64,000 nt of DNA from Amblyomma americanum (lineage: Eukaryota > Arthropoda > Arachnida > Ixodida > Ixodidae), in the NCBI RefSeq assembly GCF_052857255.1, contig NC_135497.1:350812799-350876798 (forward strand), read 5' to 3'. Below are positions 32,975-44,570 of this stretch, piece by piece (the first letter of the stretch is position 1; every line of letters starts with the position of its first letter). Made by a program: the position numbers and the translations under genes. Below the pieces are notes generated by a model. It searched no databases, was not told where the DNA came from, and was given only the letters and a program-made list of their open reading frames with translations.

Positions 32975-34925
32975 TACTTGAATCTATCAGCACGAGACAG
33001 GGACGAGAAAAGAAACAAAACAAGCACTGACTCGCAACTGAAGTTTATTGAAGTGAACAGAGAGTATACAGAAAAGCCACACGCCACAAACTACACAATT
33101 ACACATAAGCTACATCACAACATAAGTAAAAGATTGCCCTTAACATTCCTCTCATCTAGACAGTCCAACCCGCTGCATGTTAACGCTATGGGCAGCACAC
33201 TCACACATTCGTCACCGAGTCATAAGATGTGTCTAGCCTCAATAATTTTCTGGTTAATCTGCTGTGAACGTAGTGCCAAAATGCGTGTTGCCGAAAGGAA
33301 TGGCTAGCAGCCTTCACATCTCTTGTAATACGCAGATAAGTTACAACCCCTACCAATATCCAAATACCTCTCATGCTCCTGTAGTCTTACATTGATACAC
33401 ATTCCAGTTTCACCAACATAAACCCAACCACATGATAATGGTATGCAATGCATGCAATGGTTGCAAGGCACATATATGTTGCCACGTTTCACTCGACACA
33501 TGTGCTTTTCCCTAACGAAATTCACAAAATTATTAACAATTTTACAGATTGTAGACAACTTATTAGGGGCCGAACACGCCATTTTTACGTCATACCTTCT
33601 GGCCACAGTTTTCAAATTTTGCAACAATCTATGTATGTACAGTAACACAGTCAGTCTTTTGGCATCTCACTGGCTGGCCCCAGCCTGATCATACCAGTCC
33701 CTGCGAAGGGGTTTCAGCTTTTAACATGCTAAAGGGAAGAATGGCACAGCATCAAGTAACGAGGAAAGCAGGACAACACACCCACGCACAAGTGCCAACC
33801 CTGGAGCAGGTACAAAATCCAAGAGTGCGTGCTTGACATTCAGCGTTGACAGTCAAGGAAACGAGGAAACACGGATTTGAACGCTAAAGATTGAACGAGC
33901 CCAATCCTTGGCTGCCAACGCTGAATGTCAAGTACACGCTCTTAGATTCTGCATCCGCTCCAAGGATGGCACTTGTGCGTGGGTGTGCTCTCCTGTTGTC
34001 CTCGTTACTTGATGCCGCGCCATTCTTATCTTTAGCATGTCAGACCAACTTGCCCAATCTTATATGCTCAGCTTTAACAATTTATCGCACGCTTCTGCAA
34101 TAGCATGGTTGGGAAATCATGCTTTCATTAGCCTTAAAATCTTCTCTTGGAAACCAGTTGTCACGCTGTAAAAGCATGGCTTCACCAATACCGAGCCTAG
34201 ACTTGATGACGCAATGCTATCTTTCACTAGCTTAGAATCGTTTGACCAACAGTCAAGTAGCTGCTTAACACTCCTGGGTGAATATCGCTAGCACACATGG
34301 CGTGTGCAGAACATCAAGGTAAGGTTCAGAAACAGCAGCTCTTTTTGTTGGGACATTTTCTCCAAGGTAAACTTAAGACAAAGGCCTTGCTCCTTAAACA
34401 AGTTCACAACATGTACAGGTCCCACACTATCACAACCTTTGTAAAAGACCAGAAAATCATAGACGTAGCGAAAGATTTCCCCCAGCCCATGCAATTTCTT
34501 GGCAATCATTCCTTCTACCCTGCTTAAGAGGATATTGCTTAGCACAGGGGCAGCCTTCGAATCGATACATTTAGCAGACTTTTGAACATATGCCACACTG
34601 CCATACTCCACAAACATGCTCTTCACTTCAAATAAAAGGAGGCAAGTGCCAAAAAAGACTTATGTTACACACCCGTTCCTAAACACGAGCTCATCGTTGT
34701 GCTCCGATATACACATTCATAAGCTTTTCACAAGATCTTCATACGGGATAGAATAAAATAGTTCTACATCGACACTAATCACATGACAATCCACTGGATT
34801 GTCATTCTTAAGATACTCAACCACACTGCGAATTGAGTACAAGAAATGGATCTTCAAGATGCGATGTAGACAGATGCTTTTGCAAATAACCAGAGATAAT
34901 TTTGCATGAATCCTTTAATGAAATT
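32975..34925 (-). pseudogene. Penelope-like element copy, minus strand (RT and GIY-YIG)
   Basis: Reading the minus strand: RT motif A (VISVDVELFYSIPYEDL) near 34790-34735, then APVLSNILLSRVEG and FRYVYDFLVF near 34550-34455, where the catalytic first Asp of YVDD is replaced by Tyr. A linker (LKTVARRYDVKMACSAPN) follows, then the GIY-YIG endonuclease start IPLSCGWVYVGETG, INVRLQEHER (about 33435-33360). The 3' end carries AATAAACTT before 33040. The copy is broken by stops, and a 342-bp palindromic insertion splits it at 33726-34067. Its partner lies head-to-head at 34926-36235. Confidence 0.85.
33726..34067. mobile_element. 342-bp palindromic (foldback) insertion in the PLE
   Basis: Two imperfect inverted arms (33726-33858 and 33906-34041) flank a 47-bp spacer. 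They share, in opposite orientation, CATGCTAAAG, GCACTTGTGCGTGGGTGTG and CAACGCTGAATGTCAAG. The insertion interrupts sequence that is continuous in the plus-strand PLE copy (around 35503). A target duplication flanks it: TCAGCTTTTAAC at 33714-33725 and TCAGCTTTAAC at 34068-34078. It encodes no protein. It could be a foldback DNA element or an inverted-repeat PLE/SINE derivative. Confidence 0.75.
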
Positions 34926-36235
34926 TATCTGAAGAGCATGTTATTGAATAGCATTTATTTGAAGAGCATGTTTGTAGAGTAGCGCAGTGCAGTATGTGTT
35001 CTAAAGTCTCGAATATGTAGTGGTTGAAAGGTTGACCTTGTGCTAAGCAATATTTTCTTGAGTAGGGTGGATAGAATAATTGTCCAGAATGTGCATGGGC
35101 TGGGGGAAAAATCTTTTGCTATGTCGATGATTTTCTGGTCTTTTATAAAGGTTGTTATAGTTCGGGACCTGTACATATTCTCAAGTTGTTTAAGGAGCAA
35201 GGCCTTTATCTCAGGTTTACCTTGGAGCAAATGTCCCAAGAAAAAGAGCTGTGGTTTCTGGACCTTACCTTGATGTTCAGCACACTTCATGTGTGCTGGC
35301 GAGTGTTAAGCTGCTACCTGGCTACATGTCGACCATTCCAAGCTAGTGAAAGATAGCATTGCACTTTCTAACGCGGGCTCAGAATTGATGAAATTATGCT
35401 TTCACAGCATGACGACTAGTTTCCAAGAGCAGATTTTAAGGTTAACGAACGCAGGGTTTTCAAACCTTGTTACTGCAAGAGCATATGATAAATTGTTAAA
35501 GAAGCTGAGACAGTTTTGCGGTGACCAGCACAATCAGGCTGGGGCCAGCCAGCGAGATGCCAAAAGACCAGTTGTGTTACTGTATGTACATAAATTGTCG
35601 CACAATTTGAAAAATGTGGCCAGAAGGTATGATGTAAAAGTGGCTTTCTCGGCCCCTAATATGTTGTCTAAAGCATGTAAAATTTTAAGAATTCTGTGAA
35701 TGTGGCTCGAGAAAAGTACACGTGTAGAGTGAAATGTATATGTACCTTGTAAAATGAATGTGGTATCAAATATTATTATCTTGTAGTCTGGTTTACGTAG
35801 GTGCAACTGGAAGGTGTATGAATGTAAGACTACAGGAACACAAGAGGGTAGGGGCTTGGCTAGGTGGTTGAGGTAACTCTGCTGTACACTGCACGGGATG
35901 TGAAGTCTGCTACCCTTTCCTTTTGGCAACACGCATTTTGGCAGTAAATTCAGAGAGATTAAATGAGAGATTATCGAGGCTAGACACATCTTATGACTCC
36001 GTGAAGAATGTGTGTTTTGTCTACCGTGTTAACACACAATGAGTTGGACTACCTCGATCAGGGAAATGTTGAGGGCAATTTTTGACTCATGTTGTCCTGC
36101 ATGCTTATCTGTAACTACATGGTTTATGGTATTGCTTGGCTTTTTATATATTCCCTGTTCACGCCAATAAACTTTAGTCGCGAGTCAGCACCTGTCTTGT
36201 CTCCTTTCTCATCCCTGTCTTTCGCGCTGGTGGAT
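34926..36235 (+). pseudogene. Penelope-like element copy, plus strand
   Basis: Homologous to the minus copy but 5'-shorter, starting just before the RT block LSNIFLSRVDRI (about 35040). It includes FKLxxENMYRS-type antisense shadows that should be ignored, the thumb/linker (LTNAGFSNLVTARAYDKLLKKL, 35440-35510; NLKNVARRYDVKVAFSAPN, about 35605-35662), and a degraded GIY-YIG start (SLVYVGATGRCMNVRLQEH, about 35780-35840). The 3' end holds CCAATAAACTTTAGTCGCGAGTCAG at about 36163. Multiple frame breaks. The region homologous to 33726-34067 is absent, which defines that insertion. Confidence 0.82.
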
Positions 36236-37134
36236 TCACCGCAATGGCTCACCTCTGCAGAAATCCAAGGCATGACATTTTCCTCTTCACACTCGTGGTT
36301 CAGCGCATAATATGGCAAAGGCTTTTCAATTCCAAGGAAAGTTCATGGCTCCATTGAACACTGCCTCCTGCTTACAAGACACAGAGCAGCAATCATTGTA
36401 GATTCTACCTGTGACACAAAGAGCAAAGTTTTAGTTTGAGTGGACTAAACTAGGAAAGCAGCACAATATATCTATAGCCAAATAACTGAACTGAAAGAAA
36501 TAGAGGGTAGTGTAATAGTGAACATACTGATATATTGCAAGTGAGATATATGCATAATATATTGCAATATCCAACACTGCTACCATTGCCTTAGCCAACT
36601 ACTTCATAAATAACAATAAATGCACTATCACAAAAATACTGATAACGTACTATTAGTGTTAATAGTAGCAGTGCAGGTTCCATGAACTAAAAAGGGCCCA
36701 GTGCTGACTGTCGTTCCCACAGCAGCCTTGTGACCAATGGCCGGTGTAAAGGAAAGAGGAGGAATGACTGAAAAGAGAAAGAGCCAGGGGGAAGAAAAAT
36801 AGGTATAGAAGGGCTTAGGATATCATAGGCAAATAAGGTTGTTTAGACAGTGAGCACAAAATAAACATTACCACACAAGTAAAGACATACAAGACCAAAC
36901 ATATATATCATTGTGCAGAGTGGCAAACTTGATGCCATTTAGCCCAAAATATGTTTTCAATAAAGTGATTATAATTATTATTAGAACAACTGACCGAGTG
37001 AAACCATAGCAGGGATGAACAAGGAAGTTGTTAATATTCTGGCAGAAATTAAAAGAAGAATATGGATCTGGCCAGGGCATACAATGCAGAGAATGAATCA
37101 CCAATGGTATCTTAGGGCAACAGAATGAATTTGA
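36236..37134. other. Unassigned DNA
   Basis: AT-rich sequence with no supported gene, RNA gene or recognisable element on either strand. Confidence 0.4.
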
Positions 37135-37318
37135 TGAATTTTAATGGCACAAGGGCATCTGTGGCCAAAGAGTGCCTTAGCACAAGTTAATTTCGTCTAC
37201 TCAAGGTGAAATCAGAGACCCATTTCCCAAGCATTTCATTCCAGATAAGCTGAGCACCACGCCAGGAAACAGCTTGTGCATTGTATCGCAACAAAATGAA
37301 TTTCACCCTAAGGAAAAT
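37135..37318 (-). mobile_element. Ruka-like SINE body, minus strand
   Basis: The reverse complement follows the body of the 2127-2383 SINE: GATACAATG, GTGCTCAGCTTATCTGGAATGAAATGCTTGGGAAATGGGTCTCTGA, then CACTCTTTGGCCACAGATGCCCTTGTGCCATTAAAATTCATC. The tRNA-like head is missing (5' truncated). The (ATC/TTC)-like tail is at 37125-37140. Confidence 0.8.
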
Positions 37319-39122
37319 ATAGCAGGAGATAGCTGATTATAAGCTCACTAGATAAGATTAGGTGACTTCTGATAGTGTGGCATGTAGCTGGTGCAAGACA
37401 CAGATAATTAAACTGGAAAAGGCCATTGTCCTGAGATGAATGTAAACTAAGCAATGAGGATAATGAAATTCGCTACACTAGAGCTGTTAAGAATCAGCTC
37501 AAGTTCCATGCTTCAAGATGATGCAAGTTTGCTCAGTGAAAAAAAATAAGTTCGCCCAAGAATTGGTATCTTGGCGGTATCAAGCTGCAGGTGCAGATGA
37601 ATTAATCCTGCCTCAGAGAAGAGCTACATAGAGCACAAAACATTTTCGGCCAATCCTACACTGACAGCTGTTAATAACTATTTTAAAACTGTTTTTCATT
37701 GCACAAACAATAATACCGAGTTTGTGTTGGTCATGTGATTATGTTACTGAGGCTCTTCTAAAAATTCTAGCCAGAGCTAAAATACAAGCTGTCTCAACTA
37801 AGTTTTTATATCAACAATGAGAACATAAACTCATGCAGATTATTCAAGTAGAAGTTTTATTCTTCACGACGCCCTACAAATTTTAAATTATACTTAAAAG
37901 TAATAGAGTGGAGTGCTTGTGCCAAAAATACTAAACCTCAACAACAAAGAGAACACAAGATAAAGGCAACAACATATTGCCCAAAATTTAAATGTTTGAC
38001 AGAACAAATATGAAAAGAAAACCTCTCCACAACTGGAACAAAACAGCGTGATACCGAGCACACATTTGAAAATTGTTTCATCCAAATCCCCAGTCTGATG
38101 CTCCAGCACTCTTCAGCCAGCATGTCATGAAATGTACCATAGTTCTGGTAGCTGTAAAGAGTATACAGCTGATCCGGCATTTTTATATGTGAACAGTAAC
38201 CCTCAATGACCACCAGGTTGAATACTTTCAAGAGGCTGTTCTAGTAACAAGACTGCAGTGAAACACTTAGCAAGTTATGCTGGCGTAATAATGCAAACCG
38301 TTAATCTGAGAGTTCGCTACCACGCAACTCTGTAGTAACTCCTAAAGTGTTGCAATCGAATGAAAAAAAGGACTGCCTATTATATAAACAAAAGTCAAGA
38401 GGCTGCAATGCAAGGCCACGACAGAAGTGCTGCAATACAGCAATAGCGATACAATGTACACTTTAAGCAACACAATGAAACATGATCTTTTATCCTTAAT
38501 TATCAGAATTTAAATATTTGTTTTCCTTGCTCTCTTGCAAAATTAAGTTTAGATCGTGAAAGCACTCAAAAAGACAAGGATACAGAAAGAGATTTCCACA
38601 CAGTGCACTTACTTCCAGAGTCTTTTTGAGCACATCCACTATCTAAACATGATAACCCAACTAGTCTAAACGCTGTCGTTATTCCAAAATTAAGCCTTTC
38701 ACAAAGTGGGAGCCCCTTTCCCCATACAAGGTGCACCATAACTAATCCAACACTTTTTTCATGATATGTTTTCTCTGAGAATAAACACTGTTTGAAGATT
38801 TTGCAATAGTACTTGTCTTTTCAATTCTACGAATGTATCATGCAAATGTTCAATGAAATGACCATCTGCCTATCTTGATCATTGCTCAAAATCAGGGTAT
38901 AATGCACCATGAAGGGCAGGCTCTGCTTGATTTTTATGTTTTCCTAATGAAGCATGTACGTGCAACCCTTCTGCTGGCTTGTATGCAGCAGGTTTGTCTA
39001 GCTAGGCGAACTGTGGTTTTGCTATAAAGATGAAATGGTACTTTGGAAGTGAATGGTTTTCTAAAATGCATTTTACATACCGGGGCTTCAACAGCACTTG
39101 GTGTAAGCAACATCAGTGGGGG
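37319..39122. other. Unassigned DNA; one possible exon-like frame on the minus strand
   Basis: No element recognised. A minus-strand frame from about 38247 to 37938 (about 100 codons, starting after a TTACTAG acceptor-like site) reads without low complexity (MPDQLYTLYSYQNYGTFHDM), but has no domain I recognise, so it is not called as a gene. Confidence 0.3.
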
Positions 39123-39240
39123 GACCGCAGGAGTGGCCTAGTGGTCCGAGCATCTGCCTCGCAAGCAGGAGGTGCGGAGTTCGATCCCCAGTGCCACCGG
39201 GTAACCAGCGGTGATACAATGGGTCGTTTCAATGGCCAGT
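39123..39240 (+). mobile_element. tRNA-derived SINE head, Ruka-like
   Basis: A tRNA-like segment with A box TGGCCTAGTGG (39134-39144) and B box GAGTTCGATCC (39178-39188), followed by GGGTAACCAGCGGTGATACAATGGG as in the 2127 copy, and then truncated. Its anticodon-arm equivalent differs from the first copy (CTCGCAA versus CTCGTAT loop), so it belongs to another subfamily or has drifted. Confidence 0.82.
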
Positions 39241-40392
39241 TTAAAACTTGAAATAACCATGCTGCAATATATACAAAAAATGATTTGTGTGCTCTCTCTT
39301 ACATGACATAGTTAATCATATCATAGTGTTGGTAGTACACAAAATGCATGTGTGGAACATATACATGCACTGTTTTTGTTCACATCTTACCTGCTATGTG
39401 CTGTTATGGCATGTTATGTGCTGGGAAAGCAACAGATAGTGAGCAATCTTGTGTTGCAGCCTTTCTTCTGGTGGAATTTGAATCATGTGAGGTGCAGCTG
39501 AAAGAAATTGTTTCATACATAAGTATATTTCATGTAACACAACAAAAAGTGCGCAGCCCCATCATGAGTTGTGGTTTAAACTAACAGCGAGCTTTCTACT
39601 ACTCTATTTAACATATGATGCAAGTCAGTGATGCTGGAGGCACAAAACTAAATACTGTGAGGTAACAAGAGCTAATATAGACAATCATGCCTTTAAGAGA
39701 TATTGTCCATATATATTTTCCTGAATGAACTAAAGTTATCCATAGAAGCATTCAGAGGAAGATAATTTTGCTAAATGCCTTTTGCCAGAATAGGCCTTTT
39801 ATGAACCAGTTGCAAATGAAAAGAATAACTTTAAGACCATGCTATGCATGCTCTAACGCCAAACTAGTTGCATACAAGCAGTATACTATGCCCCTAGTTT
39901 TATGGTGGGCCTGTACTGCACAATTTTCATGCAAGGTAGTGGAAAGTATGTGCCGTGAAACAGACCTCTGCTTGCTGAAACTGGCAAATAAGTACTGGGT
40001 TTTTAAGGCAGGAAAGAAGTTGCATAGTTCCTTCTGCAGGTTTTGAACTTCAGGTTAGTTATTTGAAAAATATCAATCCCTGAACTGCAATGATTGAAGT
40101 TTTTAGCAAATAACATTTCCATTGTAACAGTGGAAACGCTCTTTTATTTGAGGAACGACTTTTCAAAAGCCTGCGTTTCATGGTGGCTGTCAAATAGCCG
40201 TGATAAAGAGAAACCAGTCACGACACACAACCAAGCCCCCGTAGCACATTTTCAACTATACCCTCATGATATAGCTTTAAAGTAAGTGTTAAGCAATACA
40301 AATACAAATCCCTTGATTTCCTTCATGATTTATCACTGGTGTATACATACAAAGATAACCGTACAAGATGTGGAGTGCATGGTACAGAGAGA
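39241..40392. other. Unassigned DNA
   Basis: AT-rich, with frames of at most 92 codons. None shows a domain or pairs with splice sites convincingly. Confidence 0.4.
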
Positions 40393-40500
40393 GTAGGCAG
40401 ATGGTTTCTTGACACTCAAAAAGTGAACAAGGGAAGGAAAAATCTCAGGGTGCTTACCGTTTCGAGAAGACAACTTGTTTTTGTCTGGGGTCAACATATA
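40393..40500 (-). repeat. Hammerhead-like repeat, copy 2 (minus strand)
   Basis: The reverse complement gives CCAGACAAAAACAAG, a decayed hairpin, CTCGAAACGG, AAGCACCCTGAGA and TTGTTCAC, then GTCAAGAAACCATCTGCCTAC, which matches 62-81 of the window. The stem has lost pairing compared with the copy at 41337. Confidence 0.55.
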
Positions 40501-41336
40501 CAGAGGAAACTTTGAATCAAGTACAGGGTTGTCCACTCTTAGTGCGAACACGCGAGCACATGGCTGTGCTCTTTGGGCCACTGTGTCTGACATTGCCACA
40601 CATCGAAGTGTAACATGACACGAAGCACCACATCCAGGTGCATCTCCTCTTGCGCCATTTTGCAGCGATGAGTGGCTGCGCCGCACACAGTGGACCTTTA
40701 AAGAGTGCGGCCATGCGCTCACATGTTTGCACTAAATGTGGCCAGCTCTGTACATTCCGGAATTGGCATAATTATTTGAAAATGCCTTGCACATGGTCAG
40801 AGGTTTCCCAACCCATAATTTCCCCCTCCTTTCCTGCATTCTTTAATTTATCTTTATAATTTAACCTTACGCCCTGCACCTCCTGACATCACTTCTCGGA
40901 ACCTTGGCCGCCATACTCCTCCCCCTCCCCCTTCTTTTTGCCTTTTCTCCGAACCTGCCCTCATTTTCTCTTTTTCCTTCAAATTATTTTGCCCCCCCCC
41001 CCCTGGTATTTTATTCTGCCATGCTGCTTAATTCCTTTATCCTAGTTTTTCAGGAAAAGGCAGCCAGCCATACCAAGCCACCTGTTGCGGCTGGACATAA
41101 AGCCATTCAAGCCCACTATCCACACTCCATACCTCGAGATTCGTTTCTACTGAATTGGGCTTTTTTGTTTTCACAGTTTTGCAGGTCAACCGGTTAACCT
41201 TCTTTAGCAGCTATCATGCCTTGTCAAGGTTCACGCTCCCCATCGTAACGGCCTTCCCATATCGCACCCTCGTCCCACACAACAGGCCTTTCGCCTCGAC
41301 GTGAAAACCTTATTTAAACCGCACCAATGATGAACA
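40501..41336. other. Unassigned DNA with pyrimidine-rich stretch
   Basis: Contains a C-rich block with 12 consecutive C (40992-41003) in a CT-rich context (40915-41010). No gene was supported. Confidence 0.4.
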
Positions 41337-41430
41337 CTTTGCCAGACAAAGACAAGTCCTCTTGTCGAAACGTCGGCAAGCACCCTGAGGCTTTTCCCTT
41401 CCTTATTCAGTTTGTGAGATACCAGGGACA
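41337..41430 (+). repeat. Hammerhead-like repeat, copy 3
   Basis: The best preserved copy. A perfect 6-bp hairpin, GACAAG-TCCT-CTTGTC (41351-41366), is followed directly by GAAA (41367-41370) and CGTCGGCAAG. An outer TTGCC (41339-41343) can pair with GGCAA (41375-41379). The CUGANGA box of a true hammerhead is represented only by CAGACAAA, so catalytic activity is doubtful. Confidence 0.6.
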
Positions 41431-41459
41431 GGTGTTCAAGCAGCCATACCACACTAATA

Positions 41460-42113
41460 CCCCTGTCACACGGGCACCGCAAAGGCCTTTGAGAATCATA
41501 TCCAAAGGCGTAAGGAGTGCAGCTACCCGGTACAAATGTTACGCCTTTGTCGCTAAGGGCCTTGGAGGCGAAGGCGCTCAACCGAGACCTTCGGAGCCCG
41601 AAGACGCGGCATTCGAGAAGCTGTGATCGCAGTACCATCCAAAGTCAAAAAGTAAAAGCAATAAAAAAAAATAGATAAGCTAATAATGTTTGAAAACATT
41701 TTTTTCAAATACGAAAGGTATGTCTGGCTTTGGTTTTTGTACGGGTGTTTATGTTTTATGTTCAAATTTCAAGACAGTGAAAGTGTTGCGGCAACACCGA
41801 GCGCCCATGGTGGCCAAGGCAATACACGTACAAAACCTGTTCCTGCTGATGAGAGTAGCTGTTGCGGTACTTTTAAGGAAGCAATCAGAATAAAAAAATT
41901 GTCAAAGCTCAACGAATGAACAGAATACACCACTTTAATTTTAGAACACTAACTTCAGCCACCTCGAGTATAGCAGCGGGTGCTAAGCCTGAACGACTTT
42001 CACCTTTGGGCTGCACCGTGTAGCTGCATCGCTGCTCCTTTAAGCTTTCGCTCCTTTGGTGAAATATGGTGCCTTTGCTGGAAAGGCCTTCGAGGAATGC
42101 CATGTGACAGGGG
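41460..42113. mobile_element. 654-bp TA-flanked MITE
   Basis: The terminal inverted repeats begin CCCCTGTCACACGG (left) and CCCCTGTCACATGG (right, complement). A further inverted AAAGGCCTT lies inside both ends (41480-41488 and 42083-42091). TA flanks both sides (41458-41459, 42114-42115), the target of Tc1/mariner-like and some other transposases. There is no transposase frame. The TIRs are short and imperfect, so it is not a very recent insertion. Confidence 0.75.
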
Positions 42114-42115
42114 TA

Positions 42116-43699
42116 TAAAGCACATTTTTTACTGACACGAAAGACTCAGTGCCTTTAGTTCTGACAACATTCTGAATCATGCTTTGGTGGCTTAGCATAT
42201 CAAAATACTGGACATGACAAAATCAGCTAATTAGTGAGGGCTATTATTTGCTATAGGTAAAATTATAACATTCTCCTAAAATAATGAAAATAAACCACCA
42301 GCACTGACATCAATGTACAATTTGGCTGTAACATACTGACATGACAATATAGTTACACGTAAATTCCCTTTTCGCACTTCAAAACTGCATGCATTATTTC
42401 TAGAAAGTGCGAGAACAGAAGCTCATACATAGTGCCAAAGAAAAGAGTGTATAATAGTACCACTTATGAGGTGTTTATCGGCAACTGCAATGAGCAAGGC
42501 TATGTTAATGGCAATCCAGAGTTATTATGTGTCTTACGAGCGCATGCACTTGGGAGGTGATAGCAGCTGTGGACGCAGCTGTCCATCGCAGTTTTGAGTC
42601 TGTCGAGATAACACATGGGGTAAGGTATTCCCTGTTTTGCTGCCGAAGTCAAAACCGTCAGCGAGTGGAGTTGCCTTGCTATTCACTGTCAATATCTACT
42701 GCTCAAAGTAAAGGAAACTAGGGCATAAAACATACAGCATTTCATACTATGCTTTGGCCAAATGCAGTGAGAATGAAACAGACTAGAGACTTGTCTTATG
42801 AAGTTTGCACTCTTTACTTTGCACCAGAGGAAAATAAATTTATGTACAGTTGACCTACTGCTTGCCACAGTCCTAGAAGAAATGAATCCAGGTCTCAGAA
42901 ATTCTACCGAGAGAATACTGATGCTGCATGTGCATTTCTCTGAACTGTTCTGAAATATGCAGAAGTTACCAAATTTTTTACTACCTGATTACATACTGTA
43001 ATCTTTGCAAGGAATATGAGGTTAACGGACAGGGAAAAAATGTCAGGAATGGTACCTGCGGTACGGGGCACTTGGACAAACAAATGACCCACTGGGCGTC
43101 CCCAGGAGCTCTGCTACCAGGCACCCCTAGCAACAGTAGTCAATTTTCCAGATCCAAAGGAGCCATGCGAATGATTGCCGAAAAGTCAAGTTTAAGGACA
43201 GCAGATGCATGAACACAAAACAGTTTTCCAACTTTGTTTCAGTGTGATAAATGGTTTCAAATCTCTAGACTATATCTGGTAGTACACAAATTATCAGAAC
43301 ACCATCTCCCGCTCAGAATCATCTCAAAACACATTCGACACGCAGTACCAACATGGACAGTTCGTGCTTAATTGAATCCAAAAGTTTACGCTGATCGACC
43401 AATATTACTCTAAATAGAGACAGAAAGCGCATGCACGTTGTACTGATGTTATCGTGAACATAACATGCGACGAGACGCAGGGTTACAATACAAACAAAAA
43501 ACCGCTTTCAAAATTTGAGAACAAAAGGCTCACCTTCTCACAAGTTCGCCAAACCGGAGACGTTGCCGAGTGGCTGCCGCCAAAGTCACTCGCAATGCAC
43601 AGAAACAATAAAAATGCAGTGCCGCTGACTTTCCTTGAGCAATTCCAGTCGATTGAACTTCCAACTGTTCGCACCGACTACCTCTGCAAGCATGTCTAA
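42116..43699. other. Unassigned DNA
   Basis: No element or gene recognised. Frames are short and domain-free. Confidence 0.4.
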
Positions 43700-44570
43700 A
43701 AGTTAGCGGCCCGCAGCCACGCCATTTGCAATTTACGGAGCTACACGGGAAATTCATAGCGCCATTCGCGTATTCGCGCTCAAGCTCACGTCGGTGATGT
43801 CGCAAAGGCGCACAACGGCAAAAACATATAAGATGTATTTAATTTTACGGTAGGTTTTTTAGCTGACAACTTGAATCGTTTGATATATTGTTTTTTCTTT
43901 TCGTTGCATGAACGTTATTACCACCAGCGGCAGCGCAGCTTGGCCATGGCTAGCCATGGCGAAGTCGAAGCGCTAGCCGAGCCCGCAGTCGGAAACATGT
44001 GTGCAGTTAGCGCAGTGTGGAGTTGAATGAACAGGCGCTATGGAATGGGTTTTTGTTCTTCCGTGTTCGCTGCGTGCGTCCTGCGCGTTGTGTGTCTTTA
44101 GTATGTGTGTGTGTATGTGTGTGGCCGGAACGCTGCATTGGAGTGTACATACAACAGCTCGCTGTCCCGTGCGGCATCGGTGCGTAGTAAAACGATCATG
44201 CAGAATGTGCGTTACAATGCCAGTGGCCCTGCACGAAAGAGGAGACTTGAAGCCGACGGAAAAGCTGCTCTCCCTCGTGGGACTGCAAGAATCTGGCGAG
44301 TAACAGTCGACGTGCGTTTCGGTGGATGATTCCGTTTACCACGCCAAAAAATTCAGCACTGGCCAACAGCAATGATGAACTGCTGCTGCATCATCACCTG
44401 TGTGATGTTTGTGACAAGCTTGTTGGATGTGAACATGGCCATGAATGGTATTCGCCGAGCAGTGGCCCTCAGGGCGTGGCACCAGTGGATACCTGAAGAC
44501 GATTACTGTTTGCCCGCGCCCTGGCGCCTCGCATACAACCGAATGCTTTGGCGTTAATTATTTATATCTG
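43700..44570. promoter_or_regulatory. CpG-richer region, candidate host promoter/first exon
   Basis: This stretch is visibly richer in CpG than its AT-rich surroundings and has no mobile-element hallmark. On the plus strand, an ATG at 44199 opens a 43-codon frame (MQNVRYNASGPARKRRLEAD) that passes a donor-like CGAGTAACA near 44298. A separate 61-codon frame lies at 44372-44557. It could be the promoter and first exon of a host gene, in either direction, but no protein is recognised and no downstream exon was identified. Confidence 0.3.
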
